From positions 1 to 43,416 of the forward strand of contig NZ_JAMWYS010000021.1 in assembly GCF_023914155.1 (NCBI RefSeq): 43,416 bases of DNA, read 5' to 3'. Under the pieces are notes generated by a model. That model was not told where the DNA came from. It did no database searches and saw only the letters and a list, made by a program, of their open reading frames with translations. The position numbers and the translations under genes were made by a program. The stretch comes from Solitalea agri. Lineage in GTDB: Bacteria; Bacteroidota; Bacteroidia; Sphingobacteriales; Sphingobacteriaceae. Below, piece by piece: positions 27,423-35,658 of the stretch (position 1 is its first letter; the number at the start of each line of letters is the position of its first letter).

Positions 27423-27770
27423 CTATTTACTAGCAGTAACCGGTGCTGAACTCATAGTAATTAAATACTTCATAATGGCTTCCTGAGCTTTGGGATCTAT
27501 CACTTCACTTCCAGCTTTCTTATTCGCCTTTTTAACCATTTTGGGCACAATCATACTCCATTGCGCTTCGTTAAAGTCTTGCGGTGTTTTTAAAGCATGG
27601 CAGCCTCCACAATAAGCTTGGGTTGCTTTTTTTCCGGCATTATACTCTGAAACGGTATAGCCCGGAAACTTTAATGCTCCTCTTTCTACGTCAGCATTTT
27701 TGCTTGTTACTTTTGAAGTTCCACAGGCAGCTAAAGTAATTGCACTAATAATAATTAAACTCTTCTTCAT
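27423..27770 (-). CDS. Lipoprotein with one c-type heme motif
   Basis: 115 residues. The signal peptide ends in a lipobox (LAAC, Cys16), giving a lipid-anchored protein. A CGGCH heme-c attachment motif is at 54-58, and Met74 (IVPKM) is a candidate sixth ligand. Length and single heme fit a small cytochrome-c domain for periplasmic or surface electron transfer. It is monocistronic and converges on pgi. The partner redox enzyme is not visible nearby. Confidence 0.85.
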   Translation of the reverse strand: MKKSLIIISAITLAACGTSKVTSKNADVERGALKFPGYTVSEYNAGKKATQAYCGGCHALKTPQDFNEAQWSMIVPKMVKKANKKAGSEVIDPKAQEAIMKYLITMSSAPVTASK

Positions 27771-27939
27771 TGATTTTGGATATTTTGGTTGTATTATTTC
27801 AAAAACCCAATATAGAGTTTAATTATTTTCTTAAAAATTTGTTTACAAAAAAGATAAGAAACTATCCGATGTTACCTTTATCTGACTAAACTATATAACA
27901 CCCATTGGAAAATCATTAAAACCAAATAAATTATGCGGT

Positions 27940-28500
27940 CTACTTATTCAATCGAGTCATTGCAAGCTCAATACCAACGGTAGAAAAACCTTTGATCATT
28001 TCAATACTTTTATCAATTAATAAAGGTAACTGCGGAGTTTCATCATTGTCAAAGCCACTTAATACATAATCGACTTGGCGACCGCGCGGAAAATTATCGC
28101 CGATCCCAAAACGGATCCGAGGATAAGCCTGTGTCCCAATCATTGATTCGATGTTTTTTAATCCATTATGACCGGCATTCCCTCCTTTGGGTTTTAATTG
28201 AACTCGGCCAAAAGGCAAAGCCAATTCATCTACAATCACCAAAACATTTTCCACCGGAATTTTTAATGTTTGCATCCAGTAATTCAAAGCCTTGCCACTA
28301 AGGTTCATGTAAGTAGTTGGTTTGATCAGATGCAAGGTCCGGCCTTTAAAGTTTACTTCAGTATAATAAGCATGACGTTCTGTAACAAACTTCACTCCTT
28401 CTTCTTTGGCAAATTGATCCAAAACCATAAACCCTATATTATGGCGTGTATCGGCATACTCTGGCCCTATATTTCCAAGTCCGGCAATTAAGTATTTCAT
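27940..28500 (-). CDS. pth: Peptidyl-tRNA hydrolase
   Basis: 186 residues. It releases peptide from prematurely dissociated peptidyl-tRNA. Active-site residues are in place: Asn10 (GLGNIGPEY), catalytic His20 (TRHNIGF), Asn66 (PTTYMNLSG), Asp91 (VIVDELALPFG) and Asn112 (GGNAGHNGLKNI). It follows rplY in the same direction, with the rplY terminator and about 180 nt between; the rplY-pth pairing is common in bacteria. Confidence 0.97.
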   Translation of the reverse strand: MKYLIAGLGNIGPEYADTRHNIGFMVLDQFAKEEGVKFVTERHAYYTEVNFKGRTLHLIKPTTYMNLSGKALNYWMQTLKIPVENVLVIVDELALPFGRVQLKPKGGNAGHNGLKNIESMIGTQAYPRIRFGIGDNFPRGRQVDYVLSGFDNDETPQLPLLIDKSIEMIKGFSTVGIELAMTRLNK

Positions 28501-28679
28501 TGTTTTATAGATATGACAATTGCGAAATGAGGTTTGAGATTATTCATTTCCCAAAAACTCATGCAAAAATAGAGGATTATCGGTTTTTTAATAATTCAAT
28601 ATAAGTTTTTGAACTTCAGAGCTCCCAATTTCTCTTCAATGCAATGAAAAATCAGGCTGAACAAAAATCTCAAATAAAA

Positions 28680-28711
28680 AAAGCAGTCCTGGCCTAAACC
28701 GGGACTGCTTT
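28680..28711 (-). terminator. rplY terminator
   Basis: Stem aaagcagtcc (28680-28689) / ggactgcttt (28702-28711), extendable through a G-U pair, is followed on the minus strand by a T run. It lies 21 nt after the rplY stop. Confidence 0.88.
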
Positions 28712-28731
28712 CATTTTCAAGGATGAAAAAA

Positions 28732-29328
28732 TTATTTTTTACCGCCTTTAGTTGCAGCTGCAGCTTCAGCATCAGCCTGACGTGTAGCACGTGAAGCAAG
28801 AACAGAAACCATAGTATCAACTTTTGCATTTAAGATTTCAAGGTTTTCTAACTTGATTTCACCAACGCGAATGTTTTTACCTAATTCCAATTTGCTGATA
28901 TCAACAGGAACGTAGTCAACAAAGTCTTTAGGTAAACCTTTAACTTTCAGTTTACGGTATTTTTGGTTCAATTTACCACCAATACGTACACCTGGAGAAG
29001 TACCTTCTAAACGGATAGGTAATTCCATAACAACTGGTTTGTCATCAAATAACTCTAAAAAGTCGATGTGAGTAACAAGGTCAGTTAATGGGTGAAACTG
29101 TGAGTCTTTTACAATTGCAGTATGTTTAGCTCCATCAATTGTTAACTCGATGAACATTGCATCTGGAGTGTACAATACTGGACGTAAATCTGCAGCGGAT
29201 ACTGAGAAGTGAGTTTGTTCTTTACCACCATATAATACAGCTGGTACTAAACCTTCATAGCGTAACTCCTTAGCATCACGTTTCCCTACGTTCGATCTTT
29301 TCGAACCGCTAATAGCTATAGATTTCAT
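28732..29328 (-). CDS. rplY: 50S ribosomal protein bL25, Ctc (TL5) form
   Basis: 198 residues. The N-terminal L25 domain (about 1-90; RSNVGKRDAKELRYEGLVPAVLYGG) binds 5S rRNA. The second beta domain (about 95-180; PVVMELPIRLEGTSPGVRIGG, KVKGLPKDFVDYVPVDIS) defines the longer Ctc/TL5 form. The end is Ala-rich with a GGKK tail. It follows prs in the same direction across 100 nt that contain a nested palindrome. Confidence 0.97.
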   Translation of the reverse strand: MKSIAISGSKRSNVGKRDAKELRYEGLVPAVLYGGKEQTHFSVSAADLRPVLYTPDAMFIELTIDGAKHTAIVKDSQFHPLTDLVTHIDFLELFDDKPVVMELPIRLEGTSPGVRIGGKLNQKYRKLKVKGLPKDFVDYVPVDISKLELGKNIRVGEIKLENLEILNAKVDTMVSVLASRATRQADAEAAAATKGGKK

Positions 29329-29370
29329 TTTTTAAAAATATATTATGTTAAAAATTATACGCACTAATTT

Positions 29371-29418
29371 CACGAATTGATCGAATTTTACTAATTGGTG
29401 TAATTAGTTTAATTCGTG
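29371..29418. repeat. Nested palindrome between prs and rplY
   Basis: An outer pair cacgaatt (29371-29378) / aattcgtg (29411-29418) encloses an inner pair actaatt (29390-29396) / aattagt (29402-29408) with a 5-nt loop. gaatt/aattc and ctaatt/aattag words are repeated around it. No long T run is present. Confidence 0.6.
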
Positions 29419-29428
29419 TACTTCGTGT

Positions 29429-30400
29429 TTAAAACTTAACTGTTGTTTGAACGCCATCACCCATGCGGAACAGATCAGAAATAGATCCATGTTCGTAAAC
29501 ATTGGCAATTGCTTTTGAGAATAAGTCGGCAACAGTTAAAACTTTAATTTTATCGCTTGCCTGTTTCAATGGAATTGTATCACAAATGATCAATTCTTCT
29601 AAAACTGAATTCTCAATATTTTGATATGCTTTACCTGAAAGAACACCATGCGTACAAACCGCGCGAACACTGTTTGCACCTTTTTCTTTCAATAAAGCTG
29701 CGGCTTTAGTTAATGTACCGGCTGTATCGCAAATATCATCTACTAAAACTATATCAGCTCCTTTAACATCACCAATCACCGACATTGATTCAATTTCATT
29801 GGCACGTTTACGTTGCTTATCACAAATTACCACCTCAGCATTTAAGGCTTTTGCAAACACACGAGCACGAGCGGTACCGCCCATGTCAGGAGATGCAATT
29901 ACCAGATTAGGCAATTTCAACGATTTGATATAAGGTACCATGATAACCGAGGCATCCAGGTGATCTACCGGAATATCAAAAAAGCCCTGAATCTGAGCAG
30001 CGTGAAGATCCATGGTCATAATACGGTGAGCACCGGCAGCAGCTAATAAATTAGCAACTAATTTAGCTCCAATGGCTACACGCGGTTTATCTTTACGATC
30101 CTGACGGGCTAAACCGAAATACGGGATAACCGCTGTAATGTAATGCGCTGAAGCACGCTTTGCTGCATCGATCATCAGCAGCAGCTCCATTAAATTATCT
30201 GAAGGAGCGAATGTCGACTGAATCAGGAAAACATCGCAACCGCGAACAGATTCGTTATAGATCGGCTGAAACTCACCATCGCTGAAACGCGAAACTGTGA
30301 TATCACCTAGCTCACGAGCACTAGCCTGAGCAATTTGATCTGCCAGACCACTCGAAGCTGAGCCGGCAAATAACTTAACGGGATTAAAACGTGAAGGCAT
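29429..30400 (-). CDS. prs: Ribose-phosphate pyrophosphokinase
   Basis: 323 residues. It makes PRPP from ribose-5-phosphate and ATP for purine, pyrimidine, His, Trp and NAD synthesis. Motifs: the flexible loop RQDRKDKPR (99-107), metal-binding DLHAAQIQGFF (131-141), and the PRPP-binding VLVDDICDTAGTL (218-230). Length and sequence fit the class I, Pi-activated family. It lies just upstream of rplY on the minus strand; prs-ctc-pth order is widespread. Confidence 0.98.
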   Translation of the reverse strand: MPSRFNPVKLFAGSASSGLADQIAQASARELGDITVSRFSDGEFQPIYNESVRGCDVFLIQSTFAPSDNLMELLLMIDAAKRASAHYITAVIPYFGLARQDRKDKPRVAIGAKLVANLLAAAGAHRIMTMDLHAAQIQGFFDIPVDHLDASVIMVPYIKSLKLPNLVIASPDMGGTARARVFAKALNAEVVICDKQRKRANEIESMSVIGDVKGADIVLVDDICDTAGTLTKAAALLKEKGANSVRAVCTHGVLSGKAYQNIENSVLEELIICDTIPLKQASDKIKVLTVADLFSKAIANVYEHGSISDLFRMGDGVQTTVKF

Positions 30401-30487
30401 TTTTTCTGAACGTTTAATTATTCGTGAGTTGTTTTATTCCTAATGCACTCATGAATGCTTTGCATTTTGTTTTTTAGCGGTCATCAA

Positions 30488-30505
30488 TCCCGATAGCTAT
30501 CGGGA
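30488..30505. repeat. 18-bp perfect palindrome TCCCGATAGCTATCGGGA
   Basis: An uninterrupted 18-bp palindrome upstream of prs. Similar cccgatagctatcggg words recur between genes in related genomes (recalled, not searched). A relative, tcccgaatttcggga, lies at 43103-43117. Confidence 0.65.
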
Positions 30506-30635
30506 CGCTGAACAAACTTCACGGCATTAGTTCAAATGACTGAGAAGCGTTTTTTTTGAAGCTTAGCTTAAAACTAAAATTGCGAAATACGAAATCTTTA
30601 AGAATCGTATTTCGCAATAATTTGCTTTTTTTAAG

Positions 30636-30706
30636 TAGCCCGACCTGGATTCGAACCAAGACAAACGGTACCAAAAACCGTCGTACTACCATTATACTAT
30701 CGGGCT
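30636..30706 (-). tRNA. tRNA-Gln (anticodon TTG)
   Basis: 71 nt on the minus strand. The acceptor stem AGCCCGA/TCGGGCT has discriminator A. The D-arm contains AATGGTAGTAC, the anticodon stem ACGGT/ACCGT holds loop TTTTGGT (anticodon TTG), and the T-arm is CTTGG-TTCGAAT-CCAGG. The CCA end is not encoded. An open frame crossing it is spurious. Confidence 0.96.
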
Positions 30707-30756
30707 ATCTCCTTTACAACTTCTTTCGTGTTACCGTTTGTTGTTGTTTGGGACTG

Positions 30757-30787
30757 CAAAAGTAGAAATCAATTTTATTTCTCCAAA
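30757..30787 (-). promoter_or_regulatory. tRNA-Gln promoter
   Basis: Minus-strand TTTG (30787-30784), a 19-nt spacer, then TACTTTTG (30764-30757) is an exact fit to the Bacteroidota vegetative consensus, about 50 nt upstream of the mature tRNA 5' end. Confidence 0.85.
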
Positions 30788-31143
30788 ATCTTTTTTCACT
30801 TTTTTTTATGAGCTGATAAAACTCTCTGAAAGTCAGTAGAAAATATTTTATCAAGCCTTAAACAATGTCCAAACAACATTGAAGTCGCCTGCAAAGATAG
30901 CATGGTCATTCAATTTTGAAAATCAAATGATCGTTTTTCATTTACCTGTTTGATTTATTTAGCTCTATATATTAAAGAAAACCACTAAAGTTTATCCTAA
31001 TTAATAAGGCAATATTTTCTACACTTTTAACGTTAATCTGGGATTCTCAGATTCTTTACAAACAAAAACTACAGACATTAAAATATTTTCTAAATTCGGC
31101 GTTTTGAATTGAATAGCTAAAAACCAGAAGTCAAACATATATT
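30788..31143. other. Intergenic region between tRNA-Gln and DUF2723 gene
   Basis: 356 bp, AT-rich. It contains a second TATCTTTG box on the minus strand (30899-30892) with a 27-codon frame downstream of it (30796-30879), reported as a finding. For the plus-strand DUF2723 gene only weak boxes are seen (TAAATTCG, 31091-31098). No structured RNA is recognised. Confidence 0.4.
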
Positions 31144-34100
31144 ATGACGAATTACACCAGGTTAAACAACCTTTTTGGATGGGTTACCTTCCTGATTGCA
31201 ACTACTGTTTACACATTAACCCTTGAACCTACCGGCAGCTTTTGGGACTGCGGCGAGTTTATTTCATCTGCTTATAAAATGCAGGTTTGTCACCAGCCGG
31301 GAGCACCATTGTTTTTGATGATTTCGAAAGTGCTTTCACTTTTTGCAAGCGACAGAAGTCAGATTGCATGGTGGACCAATTTTGGATCTGCTGTTTCAAG
31401 CGGAGCTACAATCATGTTTCTTTTCTGGAGCATTACACACCTGGCCAAGAAACTAGTCTTTAAAGTCAATACCGAAATCTCTGGTTCTCAGATCTTCGCC
31501 ATTATTGGCGCCGGATTAGTAGGAGCTTTAGCTTATACCTTTTCTGACACATTCTGGTTTTCAGCCGTTGAGTCGGAGGTATACGCCATGTCATCATTGT
31601 GTACAGCCGTTGTTTTCTGGGCCATTTTAAAATGGGAAAATGAAGCAGGTGAAAAATCTGCTGACCGTTGGTTAGTTTTCATCGCCTATTTAATGGGTTT
31701 ATCAATTGGTGTTCACCTATTAAACTTATTGACCATCCCTGCTTTGGGTATGGTTTACTATTTTAAGAAACATCAGGCCACTACTAAAGGGGTGATTGGC
31801 GCTTTTTTAATCTCCTGTGTTATTTTAGTATTCGTACAATACGGATTAATTCCGGGAACCATTGCTTTTGCAGCCAAATTCGATTTGTTCTTTGTTAATT
31901 CATTAGGAATGACATTTGGCAGTGGTGTAATTGTATTTGGTATTTTATTCTTTTCGTTCCTGATAAGTCTGCTTATCTATAGCATGAATCAGAATAAAAA
32001 TCTGCTGTATTTTGCTGCTGCAAACCTGGTCGTTCAGCTTTTCTTCGGCTGGGGAGTTTTAGGCGGAGCAATTGCGGCAGTAGCTATGGGCCTTGTACTG
32101 TTTTACTGGAAACCAACTATCAATCAGTATATTTTAAATACAGCGGTTTTATGCACCATGTTCATTATGATTGGATATGCATCTTTTGCCATGATCGTTA
32201 TCAGAGCGAAAGCAAATCCAAATTTGAACAACAATGATCCTTCAAATGCTTATAGCTTTTTAAGTTATTTGAACCGTGAGCAATACGGCGATCGTCCTCT
32301 TGCGTTCGGACCTTACTTCAATACTGAAATGACTGGTCAGGATAAAGGCGATATGCAATACCGTAAGGGAGCAACCAAATACGAGGAAGTTGGAGCAAGA
32401 CCAATAGCTAAATATGCGAAGAATATTCCGTTCCCTCGCATTTACAGCGATGATCCCAATCATGTTCAGTTTTACAAAAGCTGGATGGGCATTAGCGGCG
32501 AACCTACTTACGCTGATAATATTGGTTTCTTTATTGGTTACCAGGTTAACTATATGTATCTCCGCTATTTTATGTGGAACTTCGCAGGTCGCCAAAACGA
32601 CGTGCAAGGAGCTGGAGCTGTACATGAAGGAAACTGGATAAGTGGTATTAAACCTTTAGATGCCTGGCGCTTAGGCAACCAGGATAATTTACCTGCCAGC
32701 ATTACTGAAAATAAAGCGTACAACCGCTTATATTTCTTACCACTTATTTTAGGTTTAATTGGTTTATTCTTCCAATACAAACGCAATCTTAAAGACTTCT
32801 CAGTCGTGTTCCTGTTGTTCTTTATGACCGGACTTGCCATTGTACTATACCTAAACCAAACCCCTTTGCAACCGCGTGAACGAGACTACGCTTATGTAGG
32901 TTCCTTTTATGCCTTTGCTATTTGGATAGGGCTGGGAGTTTTAGCTATTTATGAGTTTTTAGGTAAGAAGATCAACCTTATGGCTTCTGCTGGTATTACC
33001 ACGGTTCTTTGTTTAGTGGCTGTACCTTATGTAATGGCTAAAGAAGAATGGGACGACCATGACCGTTCAAATCGTTATACTTCACGCGATTTGGCTGCCA
33101 ACTATTTAAACAGTTGTGCACCAAATGCTATCATCTTTACCTATGGCGATAACGATACTTATCCGTTGTGGTATTGTCAGGAAGTGGAAAATATTCGTCC
33201 GGATGTTCGTATAGTGAACCTGAGTTTATTGGGTACTGATTGGTATGGACGTCAGATGAAAGAAAAAATGAATGAATCGGCACCTGTTAAAATTTCAATG
33301 GCGAACGAAAAATTTGCTGCCGGCATACGTGATTATACTCCATTATTCGACCAGAGTATGCAAGGAAATGCCGAGCTGAAAGACGTAGTTGATTTTATTG
33401 GCAGCGATAGTCAGGAAGCAAAAGCTCAAACACAAGGAGGAGATTTTATTAATTACCTTCCGACAAAAAACCTGAAAATTACCGTTGATAAAAATGCTGC
33501 AATTGCTAACAAAGTAGTTGACGCTTCTGAAAACGATAAAATTGTTCAGAGTATTAATTGGAGCCTGCCTGGCAACGGTTTATACAAAAATGACCTATTA
33601 GCTTTAGATATTATTGCTCACAACATTTGGGAGCGTCCTATCTATTTTGCCATCACCGTTCCTGATCGTAATTTCTATGGATTAGAAAAATACTTCCAGA
33701 ACGAAGGTTTCGCTTATCGCTTGGTACCTGTATTAAGTGATTCAACTGATGCTATTTTAGGCCGCGAAGGAAGTATTGACGTGAACATATTGTACAACAA
33801 TGTGCACAACAAGTTTAAATGGGGTAACTATAACAACGGTAAAATTTACGTTGATCCGGAAAGTTCACGTATGACCACCACTTGTAAGAGTACCTTCACT
33901 ATTTTAGCGCAATCTTTATTTAATAAAGGCAAAGTTGATTCATGTGTTAAAACGCTTGATAAAATGAATGTTTCCATTCCGTTTATGAGCAATCAAATTG
34001 GCTATAACCTGATTCCTGATTTAATGACTGCGGATCTATATTTCAAATGTAATCAGCCGCAAAAAGCGACTAAACAGGTGGAGTTAATCAACAATTTCAT

Positions 34101-34299
34101 TACAAATCAGCTTAATTATTATCATTCATTAGGTAACCAACGCATTGGCCGATTTGGCGAAGAGATTAACTTTGGCTTAAGTCTGGTTAATGAGTTAGCT
34201 GGAATGGCTGAGAAAAACAAACAAACTGCACTTACTCAAAAACTTAAAACCGAACTACAGTCGTTAGAAACTAAGTTCAGCGCAGTAATGCAGCAATAA
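31144..34299 (+). CDS. DUF2723 multi-pass membrane protein (TMEM260-like)
   Basis: 1051 residues. The N-terminal half has many hydrophobic segments (about ten or more between 10 and 630). A large soluble C-terminal part contains ANYLNSCAPNAIIFTYGDND, VNLSLLGTDWYGRQMKE and IWERPIYFAITVPD. The DUF2723 opening is present: GSFWDCGEFISSAYKMQVCH with Asp35 and Glu38 in the first loop, then PGAPLF, which resembles the acidic catalytic loop of GT-C glycosyltransferases. Human TMEM260 of this family is an O-mannosyltransferase. A role in lipid-sugar-dependent protein glycosylation here is inference. It is a single-gene unit with its own terminator. Confidence 0.9.
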   Translation: MTNYTRLNNLFGWVTFLIATTVYTLTLEPTGSFWDCGEFISSAYKMQVCHQPGAPLFLMISKVLSLFASDRSQIAWWTNFGSAVSSGATIMFLFWSITHLAKKLVFKVNTEISGSQIFAIIGAGLVGALAYTFSDTFWFSAVESEVYAMSSLCTAVVFWAILKWENEAGEKSADRWLVFIAYLMGLSIGVHLLNLLTIPALGMVYYFKKHQATTKGVIGAFLISCVILVFVQYGLIPGTIAFAAKFDLFFVNSLGMTFGSGVIVFGILFFSFLISLLIYSMNQNKNLLYFAAANLVVQLFFGWGVLGGAIAAVAMGLVLFYWKPTINQYILNTAVLCTMFIMIGYASFAMIVIRAKANPNLNNNDPSNAYSFLSYLNREQYGDRPLAFGPYFNTEMTGQDKGDMQYRKGATKYEEVGARPIAKYAKNIPFPRIYSDDPNHVQFYKSWMGISGEPTYADNIGFFIGYQVNYMYLRYFMWNFAGRQNDVQGAGAVHEGNWISGIKPLDAWRLGNQDNLPASITENKAYNRLYFLPLILGLIGLFFQYKRNLKDFSVVFLLFFMTGLAIVLYLNQTPLQPRERDYAYVGSFYAFAIWIGLGVLAIYEFLGKKINLMASAGITTVLCLVAVPYVMAKEEWDDHDRSNRYTSRDLAANYLNSCAPNAIIFTYGDNDTYPLWYCQEVENIRPDVRIVNLSLLGTDWYGRQMKEKMNESAPVKISMANEKFAAGIRDYTPLFDQSMQGNAELKDVVDFIGSDSQEAKAQTQGGDFINYLPTKNLKITVDKNAAIANKVVDASENDKIVQSINWSLPGNGLYKNDLLALDIIAHNIWERPIYFAITVPDRNFYGLEKYFQNEGFAYRLVPVLSDSTDAILGREGSIDVNILYNNVHNKFKWGNYNNGKIYVDPESSRMTTTCKSTFTILAQSLFNKGKVDSCVKTLDKMNVSIPFMSNQIGYNLIPDLMTADLYFKCNQPQKATKQVELINNFITNQLNYYHSLGNQRIGRFGEEINFGLSLVNELAGMAEKNKQTALTQKLKTELQSLETKFSAVMQQ

Positions 34300-34320
34300 A
34301 AACTGAAAAGATAAAAAATA

Positions 34321-34358
34321 AAAAAACCTCCGATTTAAATAAGTCGGAGGTTTTTTGT
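34321..34358 (+). terminator. Terminator of the DUF2723 gene
   Basis: A 16-bp stem (aaaaaacctccgattt 34321-34336 with 34341-34356, one G-U pair) and T run, 21 nt after the stop. Confidence 0.92.
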
Positions 34359-34577
34359 TGTTTTAGATCAATACCCTAAATAGGGAGTCTGCAGGTTTCA
34401 TAGTATTCTCCGGGCATCGGCTCTCTCCTACTTCAGAATGTCAAGATTTTGAAAAAGAACTGCCTAAACTCAATACTGTATTGCCCTTTACTAATGAAAT
34501 TTTGCTTAGTGACATAGCAAAATTGCCTTTTCTTAAAGCAATTTTCCATTAACCGGATTAAAAACTCCTGTTTCTAA
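34359..34577. other. Intergenic region, possible gene remnant
   Basis: One plus-strand frame stays open from about 34369 to the TAA ending near 34553 (roughly 60 codons, including SAGFIVFSGHRLSPTSE). It has gene-like codon choice but no acceptable start codon. This may be a decayed gene fragment or chance. No match to a known family is recognised. Confidence 0.25.
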
Positions 34578-34703
34578 ATGAAACTTTCTTTAAGTCGAAT
34601 GAGTTATTTCTATAAATTGAGGCAATATTCCTTGTTTAAAAGAAGATTTCCCATAAATAAAAAGGAAGTCGTACCGGTTGCTATGAAATTAGCTGATCAA
34701 TAA
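34578..34703 (+). CDS. Small basic ORF followed by a strong terminator
   Basis: 41 codons, ATG to TAA, encoding a Lys/Arg-rich peptide with aromatic residues (starts MKLSLSRMSYFYKLRQ; ends VAMKLADQ). It stops 3 nt before a strong plus-strand terminator that needs an upstream transcript, and no other plus-strand gene lies between this and the terminator at 34321. No promoter match was found. It could be a real small protein, the tail of a decayed gene, or incidental sequence in a small RNA. Confidence 0.35.
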   Translation: MKLSLSRMSYFYKLRQYSLFKRRFPINKKEVVPVAMKLADQ

Positions 34704-34706
34704 CTG

Positions 34707-34742
34707 AAAATGGCTGTCCAAATCAGGCAGCCATTTTTTTTA
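34707..34742 (+). terminator. Strong plus-strand terminator
   Basis: aaaatggctg (34707-34716) / cagccatttt (34728-34737) form a perfect 10-bp stem with an 11-nt loop, followed by a T run to 34741. On the minus strand the flank is only TTTTC, so it could also stop the minus-strand genes at 34749-35494 weakly. Confidence 0.85.
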
Positions 34743-34748
34743 TTATCT

Positions 34749-34892
34749 TCAAATTTGATAAAACGAACCTGTTATTGTACCTGCATTAATAGCAGTAGTC
34801 ATTGTTGCACCCGCAATTTGTGCCGAGGTAGTGCTCATAAAAAGGCAATAGCAAAAAACGGCCATCGCGGCCTTCACTAAATAGTTTTTCAT
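34749..34892 (-). CDS. Small secreted peptide, 47 residues
   Basis: ATG to TGA, 47 codons. The first 25 residues form a good signal peptide (MKNYLVKAAMAVFCYCLFMS, then TTSAQ). The mature part is only 22 residues, rich in Ala, Thr, Gly and Ile (contains TTAINAGTITGSF). It begins 23 nt after the stop of the lipoprotein gene, so the two are probably co-transcribed. It could be an intact secreted peptide or the front end of a truncated surface protein; I recognise no family. Confidence 0.5.
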   Translation of the reverse strand: MKNYLVKAAMAVFCYCLFMSTTSAQIAGATMTTAINAGTITGSFYQI

Positions 34893-34915
34893 TTTTAAAT
34901 GAGTATATAGATGTA

Positions 34916-35494
34916 TTATAGAGTATATTTCATATCAAATCGACCTTCCCGCACTTCTACTTTCTCTCCTTTATCGTTTATGGCATCGAACCAAAAAGTG
35001 CCTGAGACAATTTGTCTAGTTTGATCAAAATGGGTAATTTTTAATTCTCCGATAGAATTAGAAGTGGTACTATAATGGGTGAAATTACTTACACAACTAG
35101 GTGGATAATACCAGAAGTCACCTGAAATATTACCAATACTTTCGCTTTTTAATGGATAAGTTTCCCCCTCTTCAATACTCATCAGTGTAGAATTAATTGC
35201 AATAGAATAAACTTCACATTCTTTATCAGTTTCTTTACTTGCAGAAACATGAAAATAATATCCATTTCCTTTAGAATCATTAATGTATTGGTAATAGCAA
35301 TTAAGTACCGGGCTACCGAAAGCTGAACCCTTAGGTAAAAACGCTTTCCCATTTAATAAACATCCAAATGTATTTTTCCCTTCCTGGGTAGCCTCTGGTA
35401 AGGCGGCAATGCCAATTTTTTCTTTTTTGCAGGAGCCCGAGATGAGCAGCAGACTCATTAAAAATAAGCAGATGTATAAAAATTGTTTTTTCAT
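34916..35494 (-). CDS. Putative lipoprotein of a Bacteroidota family
   Basis: 192 residues. The signal peptide ends in a lipobox (ISGSC, Cys22) followed by Lys-Lys-Glu-Lys. After Cys22 comes LPEATQEGKNTFGCLLNGKA, and near the end SGTFWFDAINDKGEKVEVRE and GRFDMKYTL. This pairing recurs in Bacteroidota lipoproteins with an all-beta domain (I recall DUF6252, unverified). Function is unknown. It lies downstream of the phosphodiesterase-like gene on the same strand, separated by 164 nt with a repeat. Confidence 0.75.
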   Translation of the reverse strand: MKKQFLYICLFLMSLLLISGSCKKEKIGIAALPEATQEGKNTFGCLLNGKAFLPKGSAFGSPVLNCYYQYINDSKGNGYYFHVSASKETDKECEVYSIAINSTLMSIEEGETYPLKSESIGNISGDFWYYPPSCVSNFTHYSTTSNSIGELKITHFDQTRQIVSGTFWFDAINDKGEKVEVREGRFDMKYTL

Positions 35495-35625
35495 GAGTTA
35501 GTTTATATAAAAGAGGTAGATTATCTGTTTTTCAGTTCGCTCAAAGGCACCATTTTTTGTAACTGAGCAGTAGTTAAACAATGACCAAAGCGGCAGGTTT
35601 AATGGGCTAGCAAGGTCACAAAAGT

Positions 35626-35644
35626 CCCTCTCCGAAGGAGAGGG
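35626..35644. repeat. Palindromic repeat CCCTCTCC-GAA-GGAGAGGG
   Basis: An 8-bp perfect stem with a 3-nt loop, followed by atttagggtgagg. This block is a frequent intergenic repeat in many bacterial genomes (recalled). It sits 15 nt downstream of the stop of the gene at 35659-36519 and could help end its transcript. A 60-codon open frame through it reads as repeat-derived sequence, not a gene. Confidence 0.65.
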
Positions 35645-35658
35645 ATTTAGGGTGAGGC

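Noticed and set aside
28596-28829. 77-codon minus-strand frame overlapping rplY
   Set aside because: It covers the rplY 3' end and its terminator in another frame and has no family features.
30556-30765. 69-codon plus-strand frame
   Set aside because: It runs antisense through tRNA-Gln and its promoter; the apparent sequence comes from tRNA bases.
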